Shown here one piece after another: positions 35,236 to 44,540 of a stretch of 56,765 nucleotides of DNA. Numbering within the stretch: position 1 is the stretch's first letter; each line of letters begins with the position of its first letter. A program made the position numbers and the translations under genes. The notes under the pieces were generated by a model. The model did not search any database and had not been told where the DNA came from. It worked only from the letters and a program-made list of their open reading frames with translations. This DNA comes from Pseudomonadota bacterium (GTDB lineage: Bacteria > Pseudomonadota > Alphaproteobacteria > Acetobacterales > Acetobacteraceae): positions 1-56,765 of the forward strand of contig JAJZBM010000018.1 of the NCBI GenBank assembly GCA_021798915.1, in the 5' to 3' direction.

Positions 35236-36469
35236 GACGGAGAACCTTATCGGCGGCGAGATTGCCCGACCTGATCGCACCTTCGATCGTCGCCGGCAAG
35301 CCGGTCGCCGTCCAATCGCCGGCGAGCACGAGATTGGCGAGCGCGGTCGCCGGCCCCGGGCGGCGGCGATTCTGATCCGGGCTGGCGAGAAACGTCGCCC
35401 GTCGCTCGCGCACCAGCCGCCAGGCGGGGGGTGGCGTGGCGCCGAGGCCGAGCACCGCCGCGACATCGGCCCAGACGGCGGCGGCGAGGGTCTCGGGCGC
35501 GGTCTCGGCGAAGCGGTTGGCGGCGCTGATGGTGACCGAGACGATCCCCGGCTTGACGAACACCCATTCCGCGAGCCCGCCGATCACCCCCCAGAATCCG
35601 GCCGGGCCGGGCTCGGCCTCGATGCGGAAATGAAGATTGACGATCGCCTCGAAGGCATCGGGAACGGTGAGGCCGGGGAGCAAATCGCCGGCGATCCAGG
35701 GCGGCACCGCCAGCACCACCGGATCACCGGGCGCGAAGACCGCCGGCCCGGCGATGGTCTCGATCGCGGCGACCGCGCCGTTTTGCACCGGCAGGGCGGT
35801 GACACGGCGGGCGAGAAAAATCTCGGCGCCGCCCGCGGCCAGAGCGGCCAAGGCGGGGTCGATGAAACTCTCCGACAAACCCTCGCGCGGGAAGGCCGGA
35901 ATGCAGGCCGCCCCGCCTCGCCCCAGCGTCTCGGCGATCACCGCGCCGAGCAGCGCCGCCGATCCCGCTTCCGGCAGGGTGTTGAGGGCGGCGATCGCGA
36001 GCGGCGCGATCAGCCGCCGCGCCAGCGCCGGCGCCAGCGGCAGATCGGCGACCAGGGTGTCGGCGCGCGGGCGCAAGAGGTGGCGGAGAGCCAGATAGTC
36101 GCCAGGGCGGGTGCCGGGGACGCGCCGGCTCGGCGCGAACACCCACCACGGCAGGCGTGAGCGGCCGGGGCGGAGCCGCCAGCGCGCGCCATCATGGCGG
36201 TCGAAAAACGGAAAAACCGGCGCTCCCGGCCCGGCGAGCGTTGCCGCCGTCCCGAGGCGGCGGAGATAGGCGTGGGCGGCGCGGTTGCCGGAGAGGAGAA
36301 GGTGATTGCCGTTATCGATCCGCGCCCCGAGTTTCCGGTCGAAATAGGAGCGACAACGCCCGCCCGCCGCCGGTCCGGCCTCATAAAGCGCGACCCGGCA
36401 GCCGGCATCGGCGAGCGCCAGGCTCGCAGCCAGCCCGGCGAGCCCGGCGCCGATCACGTGAACCCGCAT
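35219..36469 (-). CDS. hpnE: Hydroxysqualene dehydroxylase HpnE
   Basis: 416 residues, an FAD-dependent amine-oxidase-like enzyme. It has HVIGAGLAGLAASLALADAGCRVALYEAGPAAGGRC at the N terminus and VLAGDWTATGLPATIEGAIRSGNLAA at the C terminus, as in phytoene desaturase relatives. HpnE reduces hydroxysqualene to squalene. Its ATG overlaps the hpnD stop (TGATG). Confidence 0.93.
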   Translation of the reverse strand: MRVHVIGAGLAGLAASLALADAGCRVALYEAGPAAGGRCRSYFDRKLGARIDNGNHLLLSGNRAAHAYLRRLGTAATLAGPGAPVFPFFDRHDGARWRLRPGRSRLPWWVFAPSRRVPGTRPGDYLALRHLLRPRADTLVADLPLAPALARRLIAPLAIAALNTLPEAGSAALLGAVIAETLGRGGAACIPAFPREGLSESFIDPALAALAAGGAEIFLARRVTALPVQNGAVAAIETIAGPAVFAPGDPVVLAVPPWIAGDLLPGLTVPDAFEAIVNLHFRIEAEPGPAGFWGVIGGLAEWVFVKPGIVSVTISAANRFAETAPETLAAAVWADVAAVLGLGATPPPAWRLVRERRATFLASPDQNRRRPGPATALANLVLAGDWTATGLPATIEGAIRSGNLAADKVLRHAARH

Positions 36470-37323
36470 CAGAGCACCCCGTGGCGGAAGGCGAGCCAGA
36501 GTTTCCGCCATTTGCCGAGCTTGACCGGCAGATCGAGCCGCTGCCAGCCGCGTTTCCGCAGCCGCGCGAGCAGCGCCGCATAGGTCGCGCCCATCAGCCG
36601 CGCCGGCCGCATCGCGCGCCGATCGCAGGCCGCCATTGCGGTGTCGGCGGCGCGAAAATAGGCCGCTGCCCGCTCTGCGATGCGATCGCAGACGCGGCCG
36701 AGCCCGGAAGCGGCGAGCGCCTGCGCCGGGTCATGCGGCACCCCGGCCTCATCGAGCCATTCGCGGGGGAGATAAAGCCGCCCGCGCGCCGCGTCCTCGG
36801 CGAGATCGCGGAGGATATTGGTGAGCTGCAAGGCGCGGCCGAGGGCGAGCGCGACCGCGTCGGCCTCGCGCGAGGCATCGCCGAACGCGCGCACCGAAAG
36901 CCGCCCGACGGCGACGGCGACGCGATCGCAATAAAGATCGAGGGTCGCGAGATCGGGGGCGATGACCGGCGCCCCGGCATCCATTTCCATCCCGTCGATG
37001 ATGGCGAGAAAATCCTCGGTGCGGAGGGCGAAACGCCGTGTCGCCGCGGCGAGCACGCGGCTGATCGGGTCTTCCCCGACGCCCTCCGCGAAGCCTGCGA
37101 CCCGCCGGCGCCAGACCGCGAGCGCCGCCCGCTTGGCGGCGAGGTCGCCGGGCTCGTCGGCGATGTCGTCGACCTCGCGGCAGAACGCATAGATGCCATA
37201 CATCGCCGCCCGCCGCTCCGGCGCCAGCACGCGCATGCCGTGATAGAAGGAGGTGCCGGCGGCGCGCACCTGTTTCGTCACCGCGGCGAGATCGGCGGCG
37301 TCAAGCCCGAGCGGCGCGGTCAT
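36469..37323 (-). CDS. hpnD: Presqualene diphosphate synthase HpnD
   Basis: 284 residues of the squalene/phytoene synthase family. First aspartate-rich motif CREVDDIADEPGD (about residues 48-60), second LTNILRDLAEDAARGRLYLP. It joins two farnesyl diphosphates to presqualene diphosphate. Overlaps hpnC by 4 bases. Confidence 0.94.
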   Translation of the reverse strand: MTAPLGLDAADLAAVTKQVRAAGTSFYHGMRVLAPERRAAMYGIYAFCREVDDIADEPGDLAAKRAALAVWRRRVAGFAEGVGEDPISRVLAAATRRFALRTEDFLAIIDGMEMDAGAPVIAPDLATLDLYCDRVAVAVGRLSVRAFGDASREADAVALALGRALQLTNILRDLAEDAARGRLYLPREWLDEAGVPHDPAQALAASGLGRVCDRIAERAAAYFRAADTAMAACDRRAMRPARLMGATYAALLARLRKRGWQRLDLPVKLGKWRKLWLAFRHGVL

Positions 37324-38156
37324 GGCAGATAGCGGAGCGCGCCGAAGAGGGCGGCGCCGATGTCGCTTTTGGTCAGGGCGACCCGCTTGGCGAGCGGATC
37401 CTCGCGCCCAAGCCGGGTGGCGAGACGGCGGGCGAGCCCGACGATGACCGCCGTCTCCAGCCGCAGCCGCCGCGCCCGCACGGCACCTGGCAATTCCGCC
37501 GCGAGCGGGGCGAGAGCGGTGATCTCGTCGAGCAGGGCGGCGAACACGCGGCGCAGCCCCGGGCTCGCACGCGGCGCGGTGAGATCGGCGATCGCCGCGC
37601 CATGCGTCTTGAGAAGATCGGCGGGGAGATAGCAGCGATCGAGCGCCGCCAAATCCTGGGCGCAGTCCTGTAGATGGTTGAGCACCTGCAAAATCACGCA
37701 GAGCGCATCCGAGGCGGCATAAGCGGCCTCTGACTCGCGATGCAGATCGAGCACGTGCCGCCCGACCGGCATCGCCGAGAATGTGCAGTATTCATAGAGT
37801 TCTTCCCAGCTCGCATAGCGCCGCTTGGTCGCATCCTGGCGGAAGGCGACCAAAAGATCGGCCGCGTGGTGAGGGGTGACGCCGGTTTCGGCGAGACTGG
37901 CGCGAAGCCTCGCCGCCGAGGGCGCGGCGCCGTCGCCGAGACGGCCGAGCAGCACCTCCTCCATCGCGTCGAGCCGGGCGATCTTCTCCTCCGCAGCCAG
38001 ATGCGGGTGATCGGCGATGTCGTCGGCATTGCGGGCAAACGCGTAGAAGGCATGCACGTGGCGGCGAAGATCGCGGCGGATGAGGAAGGAGCCGACCGGA
38101 AAATTCTCGTCGCGGCGATCCTTCCCCGACCACGCCTCGACACCGGCCGCGCTCAT
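37320..38156 (-). CDS. hpnC: Hydroxysqualene synthase HpnC
   Basis: 278 residues, a squalene-synthase paralogue. SGKDRRDENFPVGSFLI and ARNADDIADHPHL (residues 41-53) are the HpnC signature; the second metal motif is LNHLQDCAQDLAALDRCYLP. It converts presqualene diphosphate to hydroxysqualene. Overlaps hpnB and hpnD by 4 bases each. Confidence 0.93.
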   Translation of the reverse strand: MSAAGVEAWSGKDRRDENFPVGSFLIRRDLRRHVHAFYAFARNADDIADHPHLAAEEKIARLDAMEEVLLGRLGDGAAPSAARLRASLAETGVTPHHAADLLVAFRQDATKRRYASWEELYEYCTFSAMPVGRHVLDLHRESEAAYAASDALCVILQVLNHLQDCAQDLAALDRCYLPADLLKTHGAAIADLTAPRASPGLRRVFAALLDEITALAPLAAELPGAVRARRLRLETAVIVGLARRLATRLGREDPLAKRVALTKSDIGAALFGALRYLP

Positions 38157-39271
38157 GCCGCGCCCGCCCCATAGGCGCGCGCTTTCCAAGCGACCCCGCG
38201 CCCGCGCGCATGGTTGAATGCGGAAGCCAGGGTCGCCGCCATGTAGAACGCGGCGATCAGCGGCAGCGCCAGCGCCCAGAGCGGCGAGAGGCCGAAACGG
38301 CGGAGCGAGGGCCAATAAGCGATCATCCCCGCGAGCCAGCCGAAACCGCCGAGGAGACGCGAAGGCCCGGCGCCGAACAGCGCGAGTGCCGGCGGCGCGA
38401 GCCAGACGACGGCCATCGCCAGCGTCGTCGCAAGCAAGAGCAGCCAGGAGAAATGGAGCTGGACGAAGGCGGTGCGGGTGATCATGCGCCAGATATCGCC
38501 GAGGCTGGGATAGGGGCGCAAGCTCTCGGCCAATACGCCATGGCCGAGCCAGATGCGTCCTCCGGCCTTGATCCGCTTGGCGAGCGTGACATCGTCGATC
38601 AGCGCGCCCCGGATCCGTGCGATGCCGCCGATCCCGGCGAGCGACCGGGCGCGGATCAGAATACTGCCGCCGGCGGCGGCGGCGGTCGCCCGCTGCGGAT
38701 CATTCACCCAAGCGAAGGGGTAGAGCATCTGAAAAAAGAACACGAAGGCCGGCACCAGGGCGCGCTCGGCGAGGCTGGTTGTGCGGAGCCGCACCATTTC
38801 CGAGACCATGTCGAGGCGCTCGCCCTCGAGTTTGGCGACCAGCGCCGAGAGATGGTTCGGCGCGTGGCGGATATCGGCATCGGTGAAGAATAGAAGCGGC
38901 GCCCGGCTTCGCGCGATCCCCTGCGCCAATGCCCAGAGCTTGCCGCTCCACCCCGCCGGGCGCGCGGCACCGGTGAGCACCAAAAGCCGTGGATCCGCGA
39001 TCGCGCGCGCGATGGCGCCGGTGCCGTCGCTGCTCTCGTCATCGACCACGATGACCGAAAACCGCGGGTAATCCTGCGCGAGGAGCGAGGTGAGGGTCTC
39101 TTCGATCACCGCCGCCTCGTTGCGTGCGGGGACGATCACGGCGACATCGGGGAAGGTCGCGGGCGGCACCGCCGGCGGCGCGAGGACCGGTCCCGCTTGC
39201 CAGAACCGGCCATGCAGGAACAGGAGATAGACCCAGACGAGTGCCGCCAATGTCGCGAGCCAGGAGATCAT
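38153..39271 (-). CDS. hpnB: Hopene-associated glycosyltransferase HpnB
   Basis: 372 residues. A membrane-anchored GT2 enzyme: one N-terminal helix, the catalytic domain (VAVIVPARNEAAVIEETLTSLLAQDYP, VVDDESSDG, FTDADIRH), and a cluster of C-terminal helices. Family members occur in hpn operons; the exact substrate is not established. It starts 7 bases after the hpnA stop; ATG 39271 begins right at the membrane helix. Confidence 0.88.
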   Translation of the reverse strand: MISWLATLAALVWVYLLFLHGRFWQAGPVLAPPAVPPATFPDVAVIVPARNEAAVIEETLTSLLAQDYPRFSVIVVDDESSDGTGAIARAIADPRLLVLTGAARPAGWSGKLWALAQGIARSRAPLLFFTDADIRHAPNHLSALVAKLEGERLDMVSEMVRLRTTSLAERALVPAFVFFFQMLYPFAWVNDPQRATAAAAGGSILIRARSLAGIGGIARIRGALIDDVTLAKRIKAGGRIWLGHGVLAESLRPYPSLGDIWRMITRTAFVQLHFSWLLLLATTLAMAVVWLAPPALALFGAGPSRLLGGFGWLAGMIAYWPSLRRFGLSPLWALALPLIAAFYMAATLASAFNHARGRGVAWKARAYGAGAA

Positions 39272-39278
39272 GCGGCGA

Positions 39279-40289
39279 TCATGCCGCTTGGCGCAGTTTG
39301 CCCGTGGCGCGGAACCAGGCGATCGCATCGGCGAGCGCGGCCTCGGGCGGGCGCGGCTGATAGCCGAGCCTGGTGATCGCTTTCGCCGAGGAGAAATACA
39401 TCGGCTTCCGCGCCATGCGCAGATGCTCGCGCGTCACCAGCGGCGGTATGCCGAACACCCGTGCCAGCCCCTCGGACGCGAGTGCCACCGGCCATAGCAC
39501 CCCCTCCGATAGTTTGAGACGCGGCGGCTTGGTGCCGGCGAGGCGCGCGGCCATGGCAAAGAGATCGCCGAGCATGAGATCCTGGCCGCCAAGAATATAG
39601 CGTTCGCCGATCTCGCCATGCGCCAGCGCGAGCAAATGCCCCTCGGCGACATCATCGACATGCACGATATTGAGCCCGGTTTCGAGATAGCCCGGCATGC
39701 GCCCGGCGGCGGCATCGAGGATCATGCGCCCGGTCGGGGTCGGTTTGATGTCGCGCGGGCCGACCGGGGTCGAGGGGTTGACGATCACCGCCGGCAACCC
39801 CTTCTCGCGCACCATCGCCAGCACCGCCTGCTCGGCGAGATATTTCGAACGCTTATAGGGGCCGACGATCTCGCTTTCGATCACCGGCGTCGTCTCGTCG
39901 GCGGGGGAGCGGTCGGCGGTGTGGCCGAGCGCCGCGACGCTGCTGCAATAGACGATGCGCTCCACCCCCGCCTGTTGTGCGGCGCGCATCAAGGCCCGCG
40001 TGCCCTCGACATTGACCCGCATCATGGCCGCCGGATCGGGCACCCAGAGCCGATAATCGGCGGCGAGATGAAAGAGATAGCGACAGCCGGCAAGGCCGCG
40101 AGCGAGGCTCTCCGGGTCTTCAAGATCGCCCGCCACCGTCTCGAGCGCGAGCCCGGCGATATTGTCGCGCGGGCTCGCCGGCCGCATCATCGCGCGCACC
40201 CGAAAGCCGCGCGCGATGAGGGCGCGGGCCATCGCGGCGCCGACGAAACCGGTCGCGCCGGTCAAAAAAACCGTGTCCGAAGCGCTCAT
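39279..40289 (-). CDS. hpnA: Hopanoid-associated sugar epimerase HpnA
   Basis: 336 residues, an extended short-chain dehydrogenase. NAD site TGATGFVG, catalytic YKRSK (Tyr and Lys), and VNPSTPVGPRDIKPTPTG. It is found at the head of hpn operons, and probably acts on a sugar used in hopanoid head groups. GAGGGAA lies 8 bases before the ATG. It is the first gene of the seven-gene operon. Confidence 0.9.
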   Translation of the reverse strand: MSASDTVFLTGATGFVGAAMARALIARGFRVRAMMRPASPRDNIAGLALETVAGDLEDPESLARGLAGCRYLFHLAADYRLWVPDPAAMMRVNVEGTRALMRAAQQAGVERIVYCSSVAALGHTADRSPADETTPVIESEIVGPYKRSKYLAEQAVLAMVREKGLPAVIVNPSTPVGPRDIKPTPTGRMILDAAAGRMPGYLETGLNIVHVDDVAEGHLLALAHGEIGERYILGGQDLMLGDLFAMAARLAGTKPPRLKLSEGVLWPVALASEGLARVFGIPPLVTREHLRMARKPMYFSSAKAITRLGYQPRPPEAALADAIAWFRATGKLRQAA

Positions 40290-40433
40290 GCCGTCTTTCC
40301 CTCACGCCATTTGGCGCGCCGCCGCGGGCGTGCCCCGCGTCGCGCGCGCCTCTCTTACAAGATCGCGCCCCTTCCTCAAACAGCGGCGCCAGTGTAGGGG
40401 CTCCCGATATTTTTCTTACAGAGACCGGGTTTC

Positions 40434-41399
40434 GTGAAAAAACTCTCGATCTTCCTCGCCCTCATCGGCCTGGCGTTGGGTACGCTGCTGATCGGCTGGT
40501 TCGGCGCCGGCGGCGTGTTCGCAGCCGCACTCGCGCTCGGCTGGCGTGGGTTTTTCTGGCTGCTTTTGTGTCAACTCGGGATTCTGGCGTGGCTCGGCCT
40601 CGCCTGGCGGACGCTGTTGCCCACCGGCTTGCCGCTGATTTACGTCTGGGGCCGGATGGTGCGCGATTCCGCCGGCAATTGCCTGCCGTTTTCGCAGATG
40701 GGCGGCTTCATTTTCGGCGCCCGCGCGATCACGCTGCACGGCGTTTCCGCGCGCCGCGCCGTCGCGTCCACCTTCGTTGACGTGACCATCGAATTTCTCG
40801 CGCAACTGGCCTTCGCCGGGGTCGGCCTCATCGTTCTGATCCTCCGTATGCCGGAGTCCGCCCTGGTCTGGCCATTGGCGCTCGGGCTCGGTGCGGCGGC
40901 GGTCGGCGGCGCGGTCTTCATCGCTCTCCAGCAGGGGATCGGAACGATCTTCCGCGCCATCGCCGAGCGGATTTCGGCGGGTTGGCTGCGCCAGCAGACG
41001 GCGCGCATCGGTGCCTTGGAAGGGGAGTTGAGCGGCATCTATCAGCGGATACCGCGGCTCGCCCTGGCCGGCTCCGCGCATTTTCTCGGCTGGATCTTCG
41101 CCGGCCTCACCACCTGGCTCGCGCTACATTTTCTCGGCGCCGAGATCGACGTCGCGAGCGCGGTCGCGACCGAGGCGATCTTGCAGGTCGGGCTCAATTT
41201 CGCGGTTCTGGTGCCCGGCTCGCTCGGCGTGCAGGAAGCGATACTCGCCGCCCTCGGCGCCTTGTTCGGCATCGCCCCCGAGGTGACCTTGGCGTTCTCT
41301 CTCATCCGTCGCGCCCGCGATCTCGCGATCGGGATTCCGGTATTGTTGCTGTGGCAGGTGTTCGAGGCGCGGCGGGTCCGCGCGACCCTGCTCCCCTGA
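40434..41399 (+). CDS. hpnL: HpnL-like integral membrane protein (UPF0104 family)
   Basis: 321 residues with about 8 membrane helices. It carries the UPF0104/LPG synthase-TM pattern: DSAGNCLPFSQMGGFIFGARAI, and LNFAVLVPGSLGVQEAILAALGALFG near the C terminus. HpnL-type proteins are linked to hopanoid loci and resemble lipid flippases. It starts at GTG 40434, divergent from hpnA across a 144-base gap that must hold both promoters; no clear -35/-10 pair is visible there. Confidence 0.8.
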   Translation: MKKLSIFLALIGLALGTLLIGWFGAGGVFAAALALGWRGFFWLLLCQLGILAWLGLAWRTLLPTGLPLIYVWGRMVRDSAGNCLPFSQMGGFIFGARAITLHGVSARRAVASTFVDVTIEFLAQLAFAGVGLIVLILRMPESALVWPLALGLGAAAVGGAVFIALQQGIGTIFRAIAERISAGWLRQQTARIGALEGELSGIYQRIPRLALAGSAHFLGWIFAGLTTWLALHFLGAEIDVASAVATEAILQVGLNFAVLVPGSLGVQEAILAALGALFGIAPEVTLAFSLIRRARDLAIGIPVLLLWQVFEARRVRATLLP

Positions 41400-41489
41400 C
41401 AGTGCGTCAGCGCTTGCCGCGCCGGCGGCCCGCTCCTACGAAGGCACGATCGCATAACGATCACCACGCGCCATCAAGGAGGAGCCCGC

Positions 41490-42989
41490 ATGCAACGGCA
41501 CGAAGTCCGCGTTCATCCCTCGAAATCGCCGCTCAAGCGCGAGGACCAGCTCGCCTGGAAAATCGCCGCCGTCGCCGCTGACAAGGTCGCGGTGGAAAAG
41601 GATGTCGCGGCGATGATCATCAACCGCATCATCGACAACGCCGCCGTCGCCATCGCCGCGAGCAACCGCCGCCCAGTCGTCTCGGCGCGCGCCATGGCGA
41701 TGGGCCATCCGCGCCGCGGCGGCGCGACGGTGTTCGGCCTTCCCGGCGGGCGTCGCTTCAGCCCGGAATGGGCGGCTTGGGCGAACGGCACGGCGGTGCG
41801 CGAACTCGATATGCACGACACTTTCCTCGCCGCCGATTACTCCCACCCCGGCGACAACATCCCGCCGATCCTCGCGGTCGCGCAGACCATGGGGCGCTCG
41901 GGGCGCGATCTGATCCGCGCCATCGCGACGGGCTATGAGATCCAGATCGATCTCGTGCGCGCGATCTGCCTTCATGAATGGAAGAAGGATCACATCGCCC
42001 ATCTCTGCCCGGCGCAGGCGGCCGGCATCGGCACGCTGCTGCGCCTGCCGACGGAGGTGATCTATCAGGCCGTGCAGCAGGCCGTGCATGTCAGCTTCAC
42101 CACCCGCCAGTCGCGCAAGGGCGAGATCAGCTCGTGGAAAGCCTATGCCCCCGCCCATGCCGGCAAACTCGCGATCGAGGCGGTCGATCGCGCGATGCGC
42201 GGTGAGGGCGCGCCGAGCCCGATCTATGAAGGCGAGGATTCGGTCATCGCCTGGATGCTTGGCGGCCCTGATGCCGTCTATCACGTGCCGCTGCCGGCGC
42301 CGGGCGAGGCCAAGCGCGCGATCATGGATAGCTTCACCAAGGAGCATTCCGCCGAGTATCAGAGCCAGGCGCTGATCGATCTCGCTTTTCGCCTGCGCGA
42401 CAAGATCACGGATTTGCGCGCCGTGCGGCGGATCGTCATCCACACCTCGCATCACACGCATTATGTGATCGGCACCGGCGCCAATGATCCGCAGAAGATG
42501 GATCCGAAGGCGAGCCGCGAGACGCTCGATCACTCGATCATGTATATCTTCGCCGTGGCGCTCGAGGATGGACGCTGGCACCATGTCGAGAGCTACACGC
42601 CGGCGCGGGCCGGGCGGGCCGAGACCGTCGCGCTCTGGCACAAAATCGAAACCCGGGAAGACCCGGAATGGACGCGGCGCTATCACAGCAGCGATCCCAA
42701 GGAGAAGGCGTTCGGAGGGCGCGTCGAGGTGTTTTTGGATGATGGTTCGGTGATCACCGACGAATTGGCGGTTGCCAACGCCCATCCGCTCGGCGCCAAG
42801 CCGTTCGGGCGGGAAGATTACATCCGCAAATTCGAAACCTTGACCGAGGGCATCATTTCCGCCGCCGCCGCCAATCGGTTTCTCGATGCCGCGCAAGCGC
42901 TCGCCACGCTGAAGGCAGACGATCTGCATCTTCTGAACGTCGCCCTGCCGGCGGGGCGTCTCGTGGACGGCAAGCCCGGCATTTTCTGA
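41490..42989 (+). CDS. prpD: 2-Methylcitrate dehydratase, MmgE/PrpD family
   Basis: 499 residues. [38 protein letters not shown], the active-site [27 protein letters not shown], and [11 protein letters not shown] mark the PrpD family. It would dehydrate 2-methylcitrate to methylaconitate in propionyl-CoA oxidation. AAGGAGG precedes the ATG. It is followed by prpC after 36 bases. The lyase PrpB and the regulator PrpR are not adjacent. Confidence 0.9.
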   Translation: MQRHEVRVHPSKSPLKREDQLAWKIAAVAADKVAVEKDVAAMIINRIIDNAAVAIAASNRRPVVSARAMAMGHPRRGGATVFGLPGGRRFSPEWAAWANGTAVRELDMHDTFLAADYSHPGDNIPPILAVAQTMGRSGRDLIRAIATGYEIQIDLVRAICLHEWKKDHIAHLCPAQAAGIGTLLRLPTEVIYQAVQQAVHVSFTTRQSRKGEISSWKAYAPAHAGKLAIEAVDRAMRGEGAPSPIYEGEDSVIAWMLGGPDAVYHVPLPAPGEAKRAIMDSFTKEHSAEYQSQALIDLAFRLRDKITDLRAVRRIVIHTSHHTHYVIGTGANDPQKMDPKASRETLDHSIMYIFAVALEDGRWHHVESYTPARAGRAETVALWHKIETREDPEWTRRYHSSDPKEKAFGGRVEVFLDDGSVITDELAVANAHPLGAKPFGREDYIRKFETLTEGIISAAAANRFLDAAQALATLKADDLHLLNVALPAGRLVDGKPGIF

Positions 42990-43025
42990 ACGGGCGGATC
43001 ATTCGACAAAAAGGGGAGTTGGACA

Positions 43026-44153
43026 ATGAGTGAAAGCGAAGTCAAAAAAGGTCTGGTCGGGGTCTATGCCGATGTCACCGCGGTCTCGAAGGTGATGCCG
43101 GAGACCAATAGCCTCACCTATCGCGGCTATGCGGTGCAGGATCTGGCGGAGAATTGCCGCTTCGAGGAGGTCGTCTATCTGCTCTGGCATGGCGAATTGC
43201 CGTCGCGCCGGCAATTGGCGGCCTTCGAGCGCGCCGAACGCGCCGAGCGCAAGCTCTCGCCCCGGCTCAAGCGGGTGATCGGCGAATTTCCCCATCGCGC
43301 CCACCCGATGGATACGCTGCGCACCGCAGTGTCGTTCATGGCGCTCGAGGATCCCGAAACCGCCGATAACAGCGAGCAGGCGACCCGCAACAAGGCGCTG
43401 CGCCTGCTCGCCAAAACGCCGACCGCGATCGCCCTCGACTACCGCAACCGGCACGGCAAGCGCGCTTCCAACCCGCGCGAGGATCTGACCTTCGCCGAGA
43501 ATTTCTTTCATATGTGCTTCGGCCATGTGCCGGCAAAAGAAGTGGTGAAGGCCTTCGATGTCAGCCTCATCCTCTATGCCGAGCACGGCTTCAACGCTTC
43601 GACCTTCACCGCCCGCACCGTCACTTCGACCCAGGCCGACATTCATGGCGCGGTGACGGCGGCGATCGCGGCGTTGAAGGGGCCGCTCCATGGCGGCGCC
43701 AATGAGGCGGTGATGCACATGCTGAAGGAGATCGGCAAGCCCGAGCGCGCCCTCGCCTGGCTCTCCGAGCGCTTCGATCATCGCGCCCTGGTCATGGGAT
43801 TTGGCCATCGCGTCTATCGCAACGGCGATTCCCGTGTCCCGACGATGACCCGCTACATGGAGAAAATGGCCGAGGTCACCGGCGAGCATAAATGGATCGA
43901 GATCGAGCGCATCTTGGCCGACGCGATGCTGGAGAAGAAGAACATCCATCCGAATCTCGATTATCCCGCCGGTCCCGCCTACTACATGATGGGATTCGAT
44001 ATCCCGATGTTCACCCCGATCTTCGTTGCCTCGCGGATTTCCGGGTGGGCTGCGCATATTTTCGAACAGGCCGCCGATAATCGTCTGATCCGCCCGCTCT
44101 CGCTCTATAACGGGGTGGCTCAGCGTGAGGTTCAGGACATAAAAAACCGATAA
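43026..44153 (+). CDS. prpC: 2-Methylcitrate synthase (citrate synthase family)
   Basis: 375 residues, shorter than housekeeping citrate synthase. Catalytic residues lie in YAEHGFNASTFTARTVTST, GALKG-type PLHGGANEAV, VMGFGHRVYRNGDSRVP and NLDYPAGPAYYMMG. It condenses propionyl-CoA with oxaloacetate. Pairing with prpD supports methylcitrate rather than citrate synthesis; a dual role is possible. AGGGGAG lies upstream of ATG 43026. Confidence 0.9.
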   Translation: MSESEVKKGLVGVYADVTAVSKVMPETNSLTYRGYAVQDLAENCRFEEVVYLLWHGELPSRRQLAAFERAERAERKLSPRLKRVIGEFPHRAHPMDTLRTAVSFMALEDPETADNSEQATRNKALRLLAKTPTAIALDYRNRHGKRASNPREDLTFAENFFHMCFGHVPAKEVVKAFDVSLILYAEHGFNASTFTARTVTSTQADIHGAVTAAIAALKGPLHGGANEAVMHMLKEIGKPERALAWLSERFDHRALVMGFGHRVYRNGDSRVPTMTRYMEKMAEVTGEHKWIEIERILADAMLEKKNIHPNLDYPAGPAYYMMGFDIPMFTPIFVASRISGWAAHIFEQAADNRLIRPLSLYNGVAQREVQDIKNR

Positions 44154-44182
44154 TATAGCTTCAATTTTCGAGAATAATCATG

Positions 44183-44213
44183 ACGCCGCGGCCGATCGTG
44201 CCGCGGCGTTTTT
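44183..44213 (+). terminator. Rho-independent terminator of prpDC
   Basis: A perfect 10-bp stem ACGCCGCGGC / GCCGCGGCGT with a 7-base loop is followed by five T. Confidence 0.88.
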
Positions 44214-44540
44214 CGTTGCCGCCGCGTGTGGCCACGAAACCCGTTGCCGAAAAAATCGGTGTTTCCGCGCACGCGGGAGGCGTCTTTTTGTTGACATCTT
44301 CATCTCATTCGTTGAATAGCGAAATTGGCATGCGCATGTGCGATTCGCGCAAGACGCCGCAAACGGCGCAGGCTGTTGGATGAGGAATGCAAAGGCACGC
44401 AATGTCCGGCCGGAATATCTCCACGAGGCTGGACGATTTGACGGTGAAATCGCCGTCAGTGCCGGCGTCACTCCCACGCCGATGCTTTCGTTCCTAACGA
44501 TGACCCCTTGGCAAACGCCAACAGCAATGGAGTGCTTCAC
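44214..44540 (+). promoter_or_regulatory. Upstream region and candidate promoter of the histone-like gene
   Basis: A consensus -35 TTGACA lies at 44291-44296 with a weak -10 TTGAAT 15 bases on (44312-44317). The remaining sequence up to 44540 is AT-richer than usual here and holds only short frames without recognisable content. Confidence 0.4.

Noticed and set aside
40290-40433. General stress (EcfG) promoter for the hpn operon
   Set aside because: No GGAAC-N16/17-CGTT pattern could be found on either strand in the hpnA-hpnL gap.
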